In this document: in pieces, positions 35,700 through 44,500 of the stretch
Position numbering within the stretch: position 1 is the stretch's first letter
Layout of the letters: every line of letters begins with the position of its first letter
Source of the DNA: Nitrospirales bacterium
Lineage (GTDB): Bacteria > Nitrospirota > Nitrospiria > Nitrospirales > UBA8639
Length of the DNA stretch: 62,535 nt
Reading direction: 5' to 3'
NCBI GenBank assembly: GCA_029261275.1
Contig: JAJDBR010000040.1
Span: 1 to 62,535 of the forward strand
Program-made: the position numbers and the translations under genes
The notes under the pieces: generated by a model
Databases searched by the model: none
The model's input: only the letters and a program-made list of their open reading frames with translations
What the model was told of the DNA's origin: nothing

Positions 35700-36443
35700 A
35701 TGCCTATCACTCAAAGCCAATTGCCGTTTTACGGCTCGGCCAACATGCCGCTGGATGATACGGGGACCAGTGGCGGCGCGATTGCGCTGACGACCCAGGT
35801 CGACTTCACCCCCGTCCTGGCGGATGGGGCCCTCGGAGTCGATTCTGACGATGCCGGGGATACCACCCAAAGTATGACGATTACTGGGCGCGTGCCGTCG
35901 GGCGCGATTGAGACGGATGTCATTGCCCTCAATGGCACAACCCGCGTCGCCGGCGTCAAAGTGTTTACCACCATTTTACGCATGGAGCTCGATGGGGCGA
36001 CCGCGGGCGATATTACCGTCGATCGCAACACAGACTCCTTTGTCGTGAAAGTCATTCCCGCCGGGGTGACGCTGGTCACGCGAACGTTCTACGACTCCAA
36101 GTCTGAAGCGCTCGCCACCGATCGGTACGAAAAAGTGTTTGGGAAAAATGAGCATGGCTCGCTCGCGCTGACCGTGGCGCAAATCAAGCTAACGCAAGAT
36201 CCCAGCGCCAAAATTATGATTGGGCTGACGGTCGCGAAAGATGATTCAACCAGTGTGGCCAATCGAAAAACGGCCCCGGGTGGCGTCAGCTTTGTCGATG
36301 ATAATGTGGCCATCAACGTGCCGGGGGGCAACTTAGAGGCCGGCGCGGCGATCGGCGTCTGGGTGCATCAAGCCTTGGGGATCGGGGATCCGCCCTTTAA
36401 GTCCACCTATACATTGGAGTTATCCGGACAGACGGCCGCCTAG
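35700..36443 (+). CDS. Beta-rich phage structural protein
   Basis: About 247 residues, rich in Thr, Ala, Asp and Val, with a strand pattern (AIALTTQVDFTPV, TRVAGVKVFTTILRMEL, SLALTVAQIKLTQ, STYTLELSGQT). It starts MPITQSQLPFYGSANMPL. It may be a capsid decoration or tail-tube-like protein. Among the genes here it is one of the few of a size and composition fit for an abundant virion component, but this is not proof. An in-frame start upstream (35664) is less likely. Confidence 0.5.
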   Translation: MPITQSQLPFYGSANMPLDDTGTSGGAIALTTQVDFTPVLADGALGVDSDDAGDTTQSMTITGRVPSGAIETDVIALNGTTRVAGVKVFTTILRMELDGATAGDITVDRNTDSFVVKVIPAGVTLVTRTFYDSKSEALATDRYEKVFGKNEHGSLALTVAQIKLTQDPSAKIMIGLTVAKDDSTSVANRKTAPGGVSFVDDNVAINVPGGNLEAGAAIGVWVHQALGIGDPPFKSTYTLELSGQTAA

Positions 36444-36494
36444 CCGGTCCCGAGTCGACGTTCGCGAGTAGCCATTTTTACAAGGAGAAGGACG

Positions 36495-36770
36495 ATGATC
36501 TATGAATGCCTGGGCCCAATGCAGTACGTCAAAGATCCCGAGACGGGGATCGAGTACGAACTCGGACGCATGCCCTGTGGGAAAAGTTTAGATGCCACGA
36601 TTGCCAAAGCCGTAGAAGGGCTCACGCCCGGCGCACATACCCTGAAGCTCGTCTGTCCGTGTGAACAGCGGATGACGTTTCCTGTGCATCACGTCGTGGA
36701 GGGGACCCCCGTCCCCGCCCCGCTTGATTTCTCGAAATTAAAGCCGGTGTCGCGTGCCGTTCAACGATAA
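36495..36770 (+). CDS. Small hypothetical protein with paired Cys
   Basis: 91 residues; a clear AAGGAGAAGG ribosome-binding site precedes the ATG. Compact beta pattern with Cys at four positions (EC, MPCG, and VCPCEQ). Function unknown. Its end overlaps the next gene by 17 bp. Confidence 0.5.
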   Translation: MIYECLGPMQYVKDPETGIEYELGRMPCGKSLDATIAKAVEGLTPGAHTLKLVCPCEQRMTFPVHHVVEGTPVPAPLDFSKLKPVSRAVQR

Positions 36771-37110
36771 CCTCCCAGAAATTGTCGCGCGTGACGATTC
36801 GTCGCGGCTCCGCATTCGTGCGCGCGACAAAGATACGAATGCCCCGCTCGATTTGACGGGGCACACGGTGTACGTGCGCTGGGTCTTGGACAATGGCGAC
36901 ACGGAAGAACGGACCATGACGGTCTTGCTGCCTACGACGGACCCGGTGATGAAGGGTCGCGCGGATTATGTGTTTCTGGCGGCCGATGTCGTGGCGGGCG
37001 GCATCTTGTCGTATGAGGTGCGGTTGCTGGATAACCAGGGCCGGGCGCTCACGTCGGTCAATACCGAAATTATCCGGGTGAAAGAGCCCTTCCCGGAGAT
37101 CGGCCCATGA
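36754..37110 (+). CDS. Ig-like phage structural protein (BppU-type)
   Basis: 118 residues from a GTG start. The sequence follows the N-terminal domain of phage baseplate/fibre proteins: IVARDDSSRLRIRARDKDTN, PLDLTGHTVYVRWVLDNGD, VMKGRADYVF, GGILSYEVRLLDNQGR. Such Ig-type domains form contacts between baseplate and receptor-binding proteins. It overlaps the next start. Confidence 0.6.
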   Translation: MPFNDNLPEIVARDDSSRLRIRARDKDTNAPLDLTGHTVYVRWVLDNGDTEERTMTVLLPTTDPVMKGRADYVFLAADVVAGGILSYEVRLLDNQGRALTSVNTEIIRVKEPFPEIGP

Positions 37111-37646
37111 TGACCACCGACGAGGCGAGGACGCTCCAGCATTTCAGTCCCACTGAGGTCAACTTGCACGGCGAGGTGATTGAGTGGGGCGACTATTATT
37201 TGCCGACGATGCACTTGGTCGATGAGTTACGCGCCTGGGTCGGTTCACCATGCACGCTGATTCGCGGCAATCACAACCGTGGGTCGTCTCGCGCGTATTC
37301 CCACGATAAAGCCACGGCCGTGGATTTGGCTTTCCTCACGGCTCCGTATAGCCGGGTGGTTATGGAATTAATACGGATGCCGTGTTCCTGGGGCGTCTAT
37401 ACCGGGAAAAACGTGCATATGGATTTACGGGAGACCGACCGTCCCGCCCGGTGGATGGCGTTTCGCCCGCAGCAGCGGCCGCTCTTACAGGCCTTGGGGT
37501 TGGACAGCTTGGTGTCGACGCAGAGTGACAACTGGCTGTACCTGACCTGGTCGCATCAGTTGGGCCTGAACGCCCTCTATCTCCTCACGCAGATCGTGGA
37601 TGATGTGGACGGCAATGTATGGCACCCGGGGGAGGCGTCGGCATGA
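37107..37646 (+). CDS. M15-type peptidase, candidate endolysin
   Basis: 179 residues. VDELRAWVGSPCTLIRGNHN and SHDKATAVDLAF form the first zinc site (His and Asp of the HxxxxxxD signature), and GKNVHMDLRE gives the last zinc His, as in D,D-carboxypeptidase/VanY-type and Hedgehog-like metallopeptidases. Phages use such enzymes to cut peptidoglycan peptide stems at lysis or entry. No signal peptide is present, so export would need a holin. The later part (QRPLLQALGLDSLVSTQ) is unassigned. Confidence 0.75.
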   Translation: MMTTDEARTLQHFSPTEVNLHGEVIEWGDYYLPTMHLVDELRAWVGSPCTLIRGNHNRGSSRAYSHDKATAVDLAFLTAPYSRVVMELIRMPCSWGVYTGKNVHMDLRETDRPARWMAFRPQQRPLLQALGLDSLVSTQSDNWLYLTWSHQLGLNALYLLTQIVDDVDGNVWHPGEASA

Positions 37647-38188
37647 TCATTGATTTTGCGAAGACCGATGCAGCGATTAATGCGTGCGTGGGCACCATGA
37701 TCGGATCGGCCGGCTTTCTCTCTGCCCAACCGGACGCGGCGAATCGATGTTTAGAGCGAGCGTGGAAGGCCCAAGCGAAAGGCCAGGAGGTCGCTCGCTT
37801 GCGTTTGATGACATGGGCCAGAGTGGATATCTATCGACAGCGAGCGGGCCAGCATTACCGAGGGGCCGACCCAGCCGTGACGTTCGTAGAGGAGGCGCCT
37901 GGCGAGTATGTCGCGAGTGACGCCATGGGAGCCGATGACGCGCTGGCTCGGTGGGAAAGCATCCAGATTTTACGGACGGCCGTCGCGACCGTGTTATCGG
38001 AAGAGGATCAATGGATCCTCAATACGTGGGCGCAGGGAGAGACGAAACGAGCGATCGCGGAGGTGCTGGTCCTGACTGAGGCGGCGATTGGAGCCCGGAT
38101 CAAGCGCAGTTGCCAAAGGATACGGACGTATTTACAGGAGCAAGGGCATTCATTTTTAACGTTATTTTGCAAGGGTGGTGTGGCATGA
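37643..38188 (+). CDS. Sigma-factor region-4-like protein
   Basis: 181 residues. The C-terminal third resembles sigma region 4: ILRTAVATVLSEEDQWILNT followed by GETKRAIAEVLVLTEAAIGARIKRSCQRI, with the HTH at EAAIGARIKRS. The N-terminal part (CLERAWKAQAKGQEVARLRL) could be a divergent region 2 helix bundle. It lacks obvious -10 recognition residues. Sigma-like late-gene regulators exist in several phages, but this gene is embedded among virion genes. The ATG at 37643 overlaps the M15 gene. Confidence 0.5.
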   Translation: MIIDFAKTDAAINACVGTMIGSAGFLSAQPDAANRCLERAWKAQAKGQEVARLRLMTWARVDIYRQRAGQHYRGADPAVTFVEEAPGEYVASDAMGADDALARWESIQILRTAVATVLSEEDQWILNTWAQGETKRAIAEVLVLTEAAIGARIKRSCQRIRTYLQEQGHSFLTLFCKGGVA

Positions 38189-39156
38189 AACTAGGGATGT
38201 GGGGACTCATGATGTGCGTGTGGGGATTAATGAATGCGGGGATGGGGCTCGCACAACAGACGCAGCTCTGTGAAAAATTACAGTGGAACCCAGTGATACA
38301 TTCAGCCCTCAAAGGGTACAACGTATACGTCGCCAAAGATGGCGTGATCGGCAATCATTATTTTGTCGAAAAAAATCCGACCGAAATCCCATGCGTGGAC
38401 ATGGAGGTGTTGGCGCCGGGAGCGACGTGGACGTTTACCGTGACCGCCATTACGACGGCTGGCAAAGAATCGGGGCCAAGTGTCCCGGTCGATTTTGTGT
38501 GGGCCCTCAACGAAGATTTAACCCAGGCGCTCCCCGTCATTGCCTCAAGTGCCTGGACGGTTTTCTATGCGGACAGTGAAGAGACGGTTGAGGACAACAA
38601 GGCGGCGAATGCGTTTGACCAGGACCCAACGACGATATGGCATACGCAATGGAACGTGCCAGTTTTGCCAGCTCCAGGGCACCCTCATCATTTGGTGGTT
38701 GATTTAGGGGCCTTCTATGACGTGCAAGGATTTCGTGCGCTCCCGCGTCAAGATGGGGGAGCCAATGGCCGGATCGGGGCCTATGAATTATTAGTGCCAG
38801 TCGCGTCCACGACTCCAACCATGCCACTTGTTCGGGATGAGTGGGAGGTTGTGCATAGTGGCACCATGCCGAATAACGCGCTGGAATATGCGGCAGTAGT
38901 CACCACGGCTCGTATTGGACGATACGTCTGGCTGCGTGTGGCGGATGAAGCACAAGGCGCGGGCAATACGTGGACCTCGTTAGCAGAACTGACGTTGTTG
39001 GGTGTGTTTGATCGGGATGCGCCAACGATTCCACTGCCGGGGCCGCTTCCATCACCGACAGGCTTAGAAATCATTTTAGATATCAAGGCTCTCTTGAATG
39101 GGGTGCCAGTGCAAAACTTTACGGTGAATGGCATTCCCGTGCCACAGAACGATTAG
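38185..39156 (+). CDS. Exported Fn3/discoidin-like phage protein
   Basis: About 323 residues. A signal peptide of about 23 residues (LGMWGLMMCVWGLMNAGMGLA) ends before QQTQLC. An Fn3-like domain follows (LKGYNVYVAKDGVI, ATWTFTVTAITTAGKESG), then an F5/8 type C (discoidin-like) part with ANAFDQDPTTIWHTQW, HLVVDLGAFYDVQGFRALP and GRYVWLRVADEA, which in homologues binds carbohydrate. A virion or cell-surface protein is likely; a signal peptide is unusual for phage virion components. Confidence 0.65.
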   Translation: MKLGMWGLMMCVWGLMNAGMGLAQQTQLCEKLQWNPVIHSALKGYNVYVAKDGVIGNHYFVEKNPTEIPCVDMEVLAPGATWTFTVTAITTAGKESGPSVPVDFVWALNEDLTQALPVIASSAWTVFYADSEETVEDNKAANAFDQDPTTIWHTQWNVPVLPAPGHPHHLVVDLGAFYDVQGFRALPRQDGGANGRIGAYELLVPVASTTPTMPLVRDEWEVVHSGTMPNNALEYAAVVTTARIGRYVWLRVADEAQGAGNTWTSLAELTLLGVFDRDAPTIPLPGPLPSPTGLEIILDIKALLNGVPVQNFTVNGIPVPQND

Positions 39157-39192
39157 TCGAGTGTTCATACCTACGGGTAAAGGAGGTTCTCT

Positions 39193-39873
39193 ATGCTGAC
39201 GGTACTCACGGCCAGTGATTTAGTCGATGGCGTCCTAGACCAGGGCGCCTGGGCAGTCGATGCGACACCCGAGGAAATTCACCTGACGGAGGCGGTGGTG
39301 TATCGCCTGGCGGCCCTGGCCATCACGAAAGCCCCAGCCACGGGCATTGCCTTACCCGCCGCGAAAACGATCAATACCGGCGCGGCCGCGGGACAGTTTT
39401 GGGGGGTCTTCACCATTCAAAGCAATGCGGCAGGGACGGTGACTGCGTTGGCCCCGACCGACGATCAGGTCCATGCCACGGAAGTGGCGGCGCTGGCGGC
39501 CCAGGTGGCCGCCGCGGCCGACAATGTCGTCATTGGCTATCTGACGATTCAATCGCTCACGGATACGGCCTGGACGTCGGTCACGGATTCGTTAACCGAT
39601 GATGTCGCGATCGCCAATTTCTCCCTTCCAGGCCTGCCGCCTCGTCTGTTCCGTGACCCGGTGCAGCTTCGGGCGATTCGATGGGTGGGGGCCACCGATG
39701 CCGCCCATACCGTGGAACTGGCACAAGGGGGAAGAGTGGTGTGGGCTGACATTCGCGGGACAGATACGTCCGCGAAAGATGATTCAAAATTAGCAGAGAA
39801 GTTCCCGGACGCGTTACAGAATTTGGACGTCTGGACACTCGAATCCGGACAGATCTATGTCTATCACCCGTAA
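39193..39873 (+). CDS. Phage structural protein, Ala/Thr-rich
   Basis: 226 residues with a clear AAAGGAGG site upstream. Composition is Ala, Thr and Val rich; GQFWGVFTIQSNAAGTVTAL and DNVVIGYLTIQSLTDTAW are beta strands typical of tail or decoration proteins. The C-terminal part (VRWVGATDAAHTVELAQGG-like segment, residues about 155-200) also looks like a small beta module. No family recognised. Confidence 0.5.
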   Translation: MLTVLTASDLVDGVLDQGAWAVDATPEEIHLTEAVVYRLAALAITKAPATGIALPAAKTINTGAAAGQFWGVFTIQSNAAGTVTALAPTDDQVHATEVAALAAQVAAAADNVVIGYLTIQSLTDTAWTSVTDSLTDDVAIANFSLPGLPPRLFRDPVQLRAIRWVGATDAAHTVELAQGGRVVWADIRGTDTSAKDDSKLAEKFPDALQNLDVWTLESGQIYVYHP

Positions 39874-39897
39874 GCCCAGAAAAGTGAGTGGAGGCGT

Positions 39898-41175
39898 ATG
39901 CAACTGTTATTGAAAGCCCACGTTAAAACATACCAGCGGACCAATAAGGCTGGCCAAGTCGTCACGGTCCAAGAGCATGAGGACAAGCGGCAGGCGGCCC
40001 GGCAACAAGCGATAAACGAGAGGGCTCACCCCTCCGTGAACAGTGACGTGGGGCAGGACTCGAAACCACAGGAGCCTGAGGAGCAACCAGCACAACAGGA
40101 CGCAACAGCGGAGCCCTTGCCGGCGTTCAAACCCATTCCGCATCCCACGCATGAAGACCAGGTGTCGGCGTGGCTGGAAGCGGTGATGAAGGAACCCGAT
40201 ATTGTCCGAGCCATGCAAGAAAACCGCACCGGCACGCCGACCGATCATCTGTATAAGCTCCCGAATGGCACGTATACCCCTGAACGCACGCAGATTCATG
40301 AAGCCATTGTGGCGTCCATGCTGAATCCCAAGGCCGTGCCGAAAGAGGGGGCCAAGCCTCATGCCATTATTCTTATGGGGTGTCCAGGGGCGGGCAAGAC
40401 GTCGACTCTAGCACCGATTGCCAGTGAATACGGGGTAGAATTTACGACGGTGAACGCGGACGATGTCAAAGCAAAGCTTCCTGAATATACGGGCTCCAAT
40501 GCGGGTCTTCTCCATGAAGAATCAAGCGATATCGCAGAAGGCATGTTGATGAATCGAGTGTTTGACGCCAATCATAACGTCGTGATGGACATTACCGGCA
40601 GCAATGGTGTGAAAGTGAAGAAAATGGTGGAGATCTTTCATGCCAAAGGGTATGACATTTCTATCGCCTATGCCCATTTACCGGCCTGGAAGGCGGCAAC
40701 CCGAGTTGTAGATCGGTTTCGCGGGTCCGGGCGGTTCGTGCCTCCACATTATGTGGTTAATAAAGTTGATGGGAATCCCGAAGAGACGTATAATACCCTG
40801 AAGAACGATCCGCGTGTTGCACATTGGAGGAGATACAATAATGATGTCGACAAAGGTACCGCCGCCCCCCTCACCGACTCCGGACGACGCCAAGCCGGAC
40901 ACCTCACTAAATCAGTGGGCCATGGATCGGTGGGAACAAATGGAAGAATATCGCAACGACAAGATTCTGGAAACGCTCAAGGATACCCAGCCCTCCGACG
41001 CGCCTACCGACTCCACGCCCAGTTAACGAAGTCCGTCATCTACCTCACAGATGATCTCGCCTCCCCGGATCTTGATCCGGTCAGCCGCGGTGTGCTTCTC
41101 GCCGAACGCCTGCATTCGCACGAACAACTGACGGCCTTAACCGAACGATTGGAGGCGGTCCATGCTCAGTGTTAG
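39898..41175 (+). CDS. Zeta-toxin-like P-loop kinase with shared N-terminal tag
   Basis: 425 residues as a single open frame. Residues 3-31 carry LLKAHVKTYQR and VQEHEDKRQ, shared with two other large genes here. The kinase part starts near residue 150: LMGCPGAGKTSTLAPI (Walker A, Lys167), VNADDVKAKLPEYTG, VVMDITGSNG, and RVVDRFRGSGRFVP, matching Zeta-toxin-type kinases that phosphorylate UDP-sugars or related substrates. No Epsilon antitoxin is visible, so a toxin-antitoxin role is not implied. From about residue 315 the frame is doubtful: a different frame with its own ribosome-binding site (40841-41026) looks more protein-like until about 41026. Confidence 0.65.
   Translation: MQLLLKAHVKTYQRTNKAGQVVTVQEHEDKRQAARQQAINERAHPSVNSDVGQDSKPQEPEEQPAQQDATAEPLPAFKPIPHPTHEDQVSAWLEAVMKEPDIVRAMQENRTGTPTDHLYKLPNGTYTPERTQIHEAIVASMLNPKAVPKEGAKPHAIILMGCPGAGKTSTLAPIASEYGVEFTTVNADDVKAKLPEYTGSNAGLLHEESSDIAEGMLMNRVFDANHNVVMDITGSNGVKVKKMVEIFHAKGYDISIAYAHLPAWKAATRVVDRFRGSGRFVPPHYVVNKVDGNPEETYNTLKNDPRVAHWRRYNNDVDKGTAAPLTDSGRRQAGHLTKSVGHGSVGTNGRISQRQDSGNAQGYPALRRAYRLHAQLTKSVIYLTDDLASPDLDPVSRGVLLAERLHSHEQLTALTERLEAVHAQC
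40841..41026 (+). CDS. Small overlapping gene inside the kinase ORF
   Basis: 61 residues in the +1 frame relative to the kinase gene. A GGAGGA site lies 10 bp before ATG-ATG. The protein is Pro-rich at the start (VPPPPSPTPDDAKP) then helical (RWEQMEEYRNDKILETLKD). Its codon use looks better than that of the enclosing frame over the same bases. It may be a true nested gene, or may show that the kinase gene ends earlier and the 3' part in the first frame (LTKSVIYLTDDL ...) is another gene. Confidence 0.5.
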   Translation: MMSTKVPPPPSPTPDDAKPDTSLNQWAMDRWEQMEEYRNDKILETLKDTQPSDAPTDSTPS

Positions 41176-41512
41176 CTGGGGGGAGATTCTTGCGTTCCTG
41201 TCATTGACCGTCACCGTGGTGAGTACGATTGTGGTGTCACATCGGCTCACCGGCAAACGGTTTGATGGGGTCACCACCCTGGTACATACGGAAATCAACG
41301 ACATGAAAGAAAAGCATTTAAAGCCGATCGAGAAGCATTTGGCGACCCTGAATGGCCGCGTCGGCAAAAATGAAATCAAGATTGATGAGCATAAGGAGCA
41401 GCATGCTCGGCAGTTGAGTGGCCTTGAACAATGGGCGGGAAAACTCGATGAAGACGTGAGCGAAGTGCGCGAAACCGTGGCCACCCTTAAAGGGCAGTTG
41501 AACCAAGCATGA
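41162..41512 (+). CDS. Membrane-anchored coiled-coil protein
   Basis: 116 residues. One N-terminal membrane helix (ILAFLSLTVTVVSTIVVSH) is followed by about 70 residues of charged heptad pattern (MKEKHLKPIEKHLATLNGRV and on), a long coiled coil. Such small proteins in late operons can act as holin partners, spanins or entry factors (like XhlA). It overlaps the genes on both sides. Confidence 0.55.
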   Translation: MLSVSWGEILAFLSLTVTVVSTIVVSHRLTGKRFDGVTTLVHTEINDMKEKHLKPIEKHLATLNGRVGKNEIKIDEHKEQHARQLSGLEQWAGKLDEDVSEVRETVATLKGQLNQA

Positions 41513-44500
41513 TGAACACCTTCTGGCTGTTATTGAAAACGCACGTTAAAGGGTATGCCACTAGGGCCGGGCAATGGGTCGAGGCCCATGAGGACAAGCG
41601 GCCTACGCGGAAGATCCAACCCAAGGCCGCCCGGCCTGCGGTGGTGCCGGATGATCAACTCAATCTCTTTTCGCTCCTAGAACAACCCTCACAAGTGGCG
41701 CCGTCGTCCGAGCCGGACACGGCCGCTCCTCTGCCGAGCGTGGCGAAACCGAAAAAGCAAGCGGCTAAGGTGTCTACCAAGACGTCTCCCGATGAACAAG
41801 GGGCCCTCGACTATAGTCTGCCCTGGGCAGACGTGGCGGCCCAAGTGCCCGAGTTTGGCGCCAAAGATGGGTGGAAGCCCAGTCAACGCAAACAGGCCAA
41901 TGAGGAGGCACGAGAGGTGCTCGCCAAAGCGGCTAGAAGGGGCAGCCTGGCCAAAGGCGAGCGCAAAAAACTCGCAGCCTATTCGGGGGAAGGCGGTATT
42001 GGCGATTCCTTGAATGAATACTATACCCCGCCCAAGGTGGCGGCGGCGATGTGGTATCTCTTGCGCCGATTTGGGTTGGAGCGCGGCCATGTCTTGGAAC
42101 CGTGTGCCGGGTCCGGCGTCTTTCAAGAAACGAAGCCCGCGGGCCTGGAGATGACGGCCGTGGAATGGTCCCCCACGAGCGCCAAGATGAACGCGCTTTT
42201 GCATCCGAAGGACCGGGTGGAAGCCTCCGCCCTGGAACATTTTGCCAGTGCCGATGCCAGTCGCTATGACGCGGTCATTGGCAATGTCCCGTTTGGGGTC
42301 CGGGGAGCGATTGCGGGCTTTGATAAGCCGAACCTGGGCAAAGCCGAGGACTATTTCGTCGATACCTGTCTCGATAAAACCAAAGAAGGGGGCTTGGTCT
42401 GTCTCGTCGTGCCGCATGGCATTGCCACGAATCCGACCGCACGGGCCTTTCGCAAGCGCGTCATGGCCAAGGCCGAGGTGGTGGGCTTGCATCGTTTACC
42501 CAATACGGCGTTTGCGCATTCGGGAACGGCCGTCGTTACCGATATTCTCCTGCTCCGCAAACGTCCCCATGATGTGTCGCAGGGGCTTGGGACTTTGACG
42601 GATGACGCGCTGAAAAAAGTCGGGATCTGGGATACCCCGTGGTTGGATGGGGCCGTCCTGGACGATCCGGTGCGTGGCCATCTGCATGGCACGGCCCAAG
42701 CCAATTGGCGAGGCGGGTACGACGTCGGCGGGGACATGGCCGGTGTCCCGGAGGCGATTGCCACCATGCCCATTCCGGATCTTCCGGACGCAAGCCTCTC
42801 CATGGAAGAGCTGGTTCGCGCGCTCGATGAGGACCCGGAGGCGCTGAGTAAAGCCGTCCGGGCGTCTCGCAAGAATCCCTATCCTGAGCTCGAGCTTGGG
42901 ACCACCAAACTCATGAACGGGCAGCTCTATCTCTTGCAAGGCGACCCGCGTCGCTGGCACAAAGCGTCAGAAATTGGCGAGGCCCACTATGCGCCGACGT
43001 CGAAAGAAGGGCAGGCCTTGGCCTTAAGCGATCGGCTGCGCTTGGTGGCTGAGGCTGTGCGGGATGGGTTGCCGGTGTCCGATCGTGAACAACTCCGCGT
43101 CGATGTCCAGGCCTATCTGGCCACGCATGGCAATCCCAATGCCGATGCGACCCTTAATGCGATGAGCCAACGCGATCCGCGGTTTCTGCCGTTACTGGCG
43201 GCGATTAATCATGACGGGCGCTTGTCGGATCTTCTGGAAGGGACGGCGCTAGGGACCGTGGCGCACACGAATGTCGATTGGACGAATTTTGATGACGTGG
43301 CTCAAGCCACGATTGGGCGCGATGGTTATACGGTCACCCCTGAAGCCATCATGGCGGCCTGGGAGGACAACCGGCATACCCTTGAAGAAGTGCACCAGGC
43401 CTTGTATGCCTCCGATCGATACGCGGTGGCCCTGGATGGCGAAGAATGGGGGTTGCGCGAAGACCTGACGGCCGGCGAGCTCTACCCGAAACTCGATGCG
43501 CATGACGCGGCCATTGCGCGCTTGCCGACGGAGTCGCCGTTACGCGCGCAACTCACCCAACAACGGCAGTGGTTGCTGGAGGCCATCAAGCCGAAAACGA
43601 TAGAAGAAGTGGAGGTGTCGTTGCGGTCGGGCTTTGTGCCGGAAGCGGCCTTGTCGGCCTATCTGTCGACTCGAACATGGGGAGACGGAAAGGTCCAGGC
43701 GTCGTTCAAGGATGGGGTCTATGATATCCACGTAGAGCAAACGACGGCAAGGTATGCCGGGCTCTCCGACTGGTACGACAAATACCTCAACCGGCTCACC
43801 ATGCAAGAGTCCGATTGGGATGCTATTCCGAAGCGCGAACAAGAGTTTCAAGAATGGCTGGCGACGTCGGCGTATCGAGAGGAAACCGAAGACAACTACA
43901 ACCGGGCGTTTAACTCCTTCAAACCCAAGCGCTACGGCAATGATCCGTTAAACATCCCAGGGTGGAATAGCGAGATGGCGTTGAACTCGTACCAGTATCC
44001 AGCCCTTCGTTGGGCATTGGAAGAAGGCAAGGGCATTCTCGCGCCGGATGTGGGATTGGGGAAAACCCCACTCGCGATTGCGCTCGTAGCGAAGCTCCGA
44101 GAACAAGGCAAAGCGCGCCGCCCGGTCATTGTCGTCCCGAAAACCCTGGCGGCGAATTGGGCGGCAGAAATTGAAAAGTTTCGGCCGGGCTCTAAAGTCA
44201 TGATTATTGGGGAAACGCATACACGAGACAAAGAGGGGAACTTAAGCGCCAAGCCGGATGTGAAGTCGGTCCGTGATAAGAAATGGCACCAGATCACGCA
44301 AAACGACTACGACTATATCCTGGTCACCCAACCCGCCTTCAACGACATTGATGTGGATCCCATCGTCAAAGGGCAATATGTCAAGGAAAACTTCTGGACG
44401 CAACGGTCGGAGGCACTCGAGAAGGGCACCGATCGCAAGCGCAAGGAAATTCTCCAACGCTATGAGCAGGCGATGGCGGATAAAGATTTCCTGAAGCGAA

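Noticed and set aside
39898-41175. Zeta/Epsilon toxin-antitoxin system
   Set aside because: No Epsilon-like antitoxin gene precedes the kinase; the gene carries a tag shared with virion enzymes, so a packaged effector is more likely.
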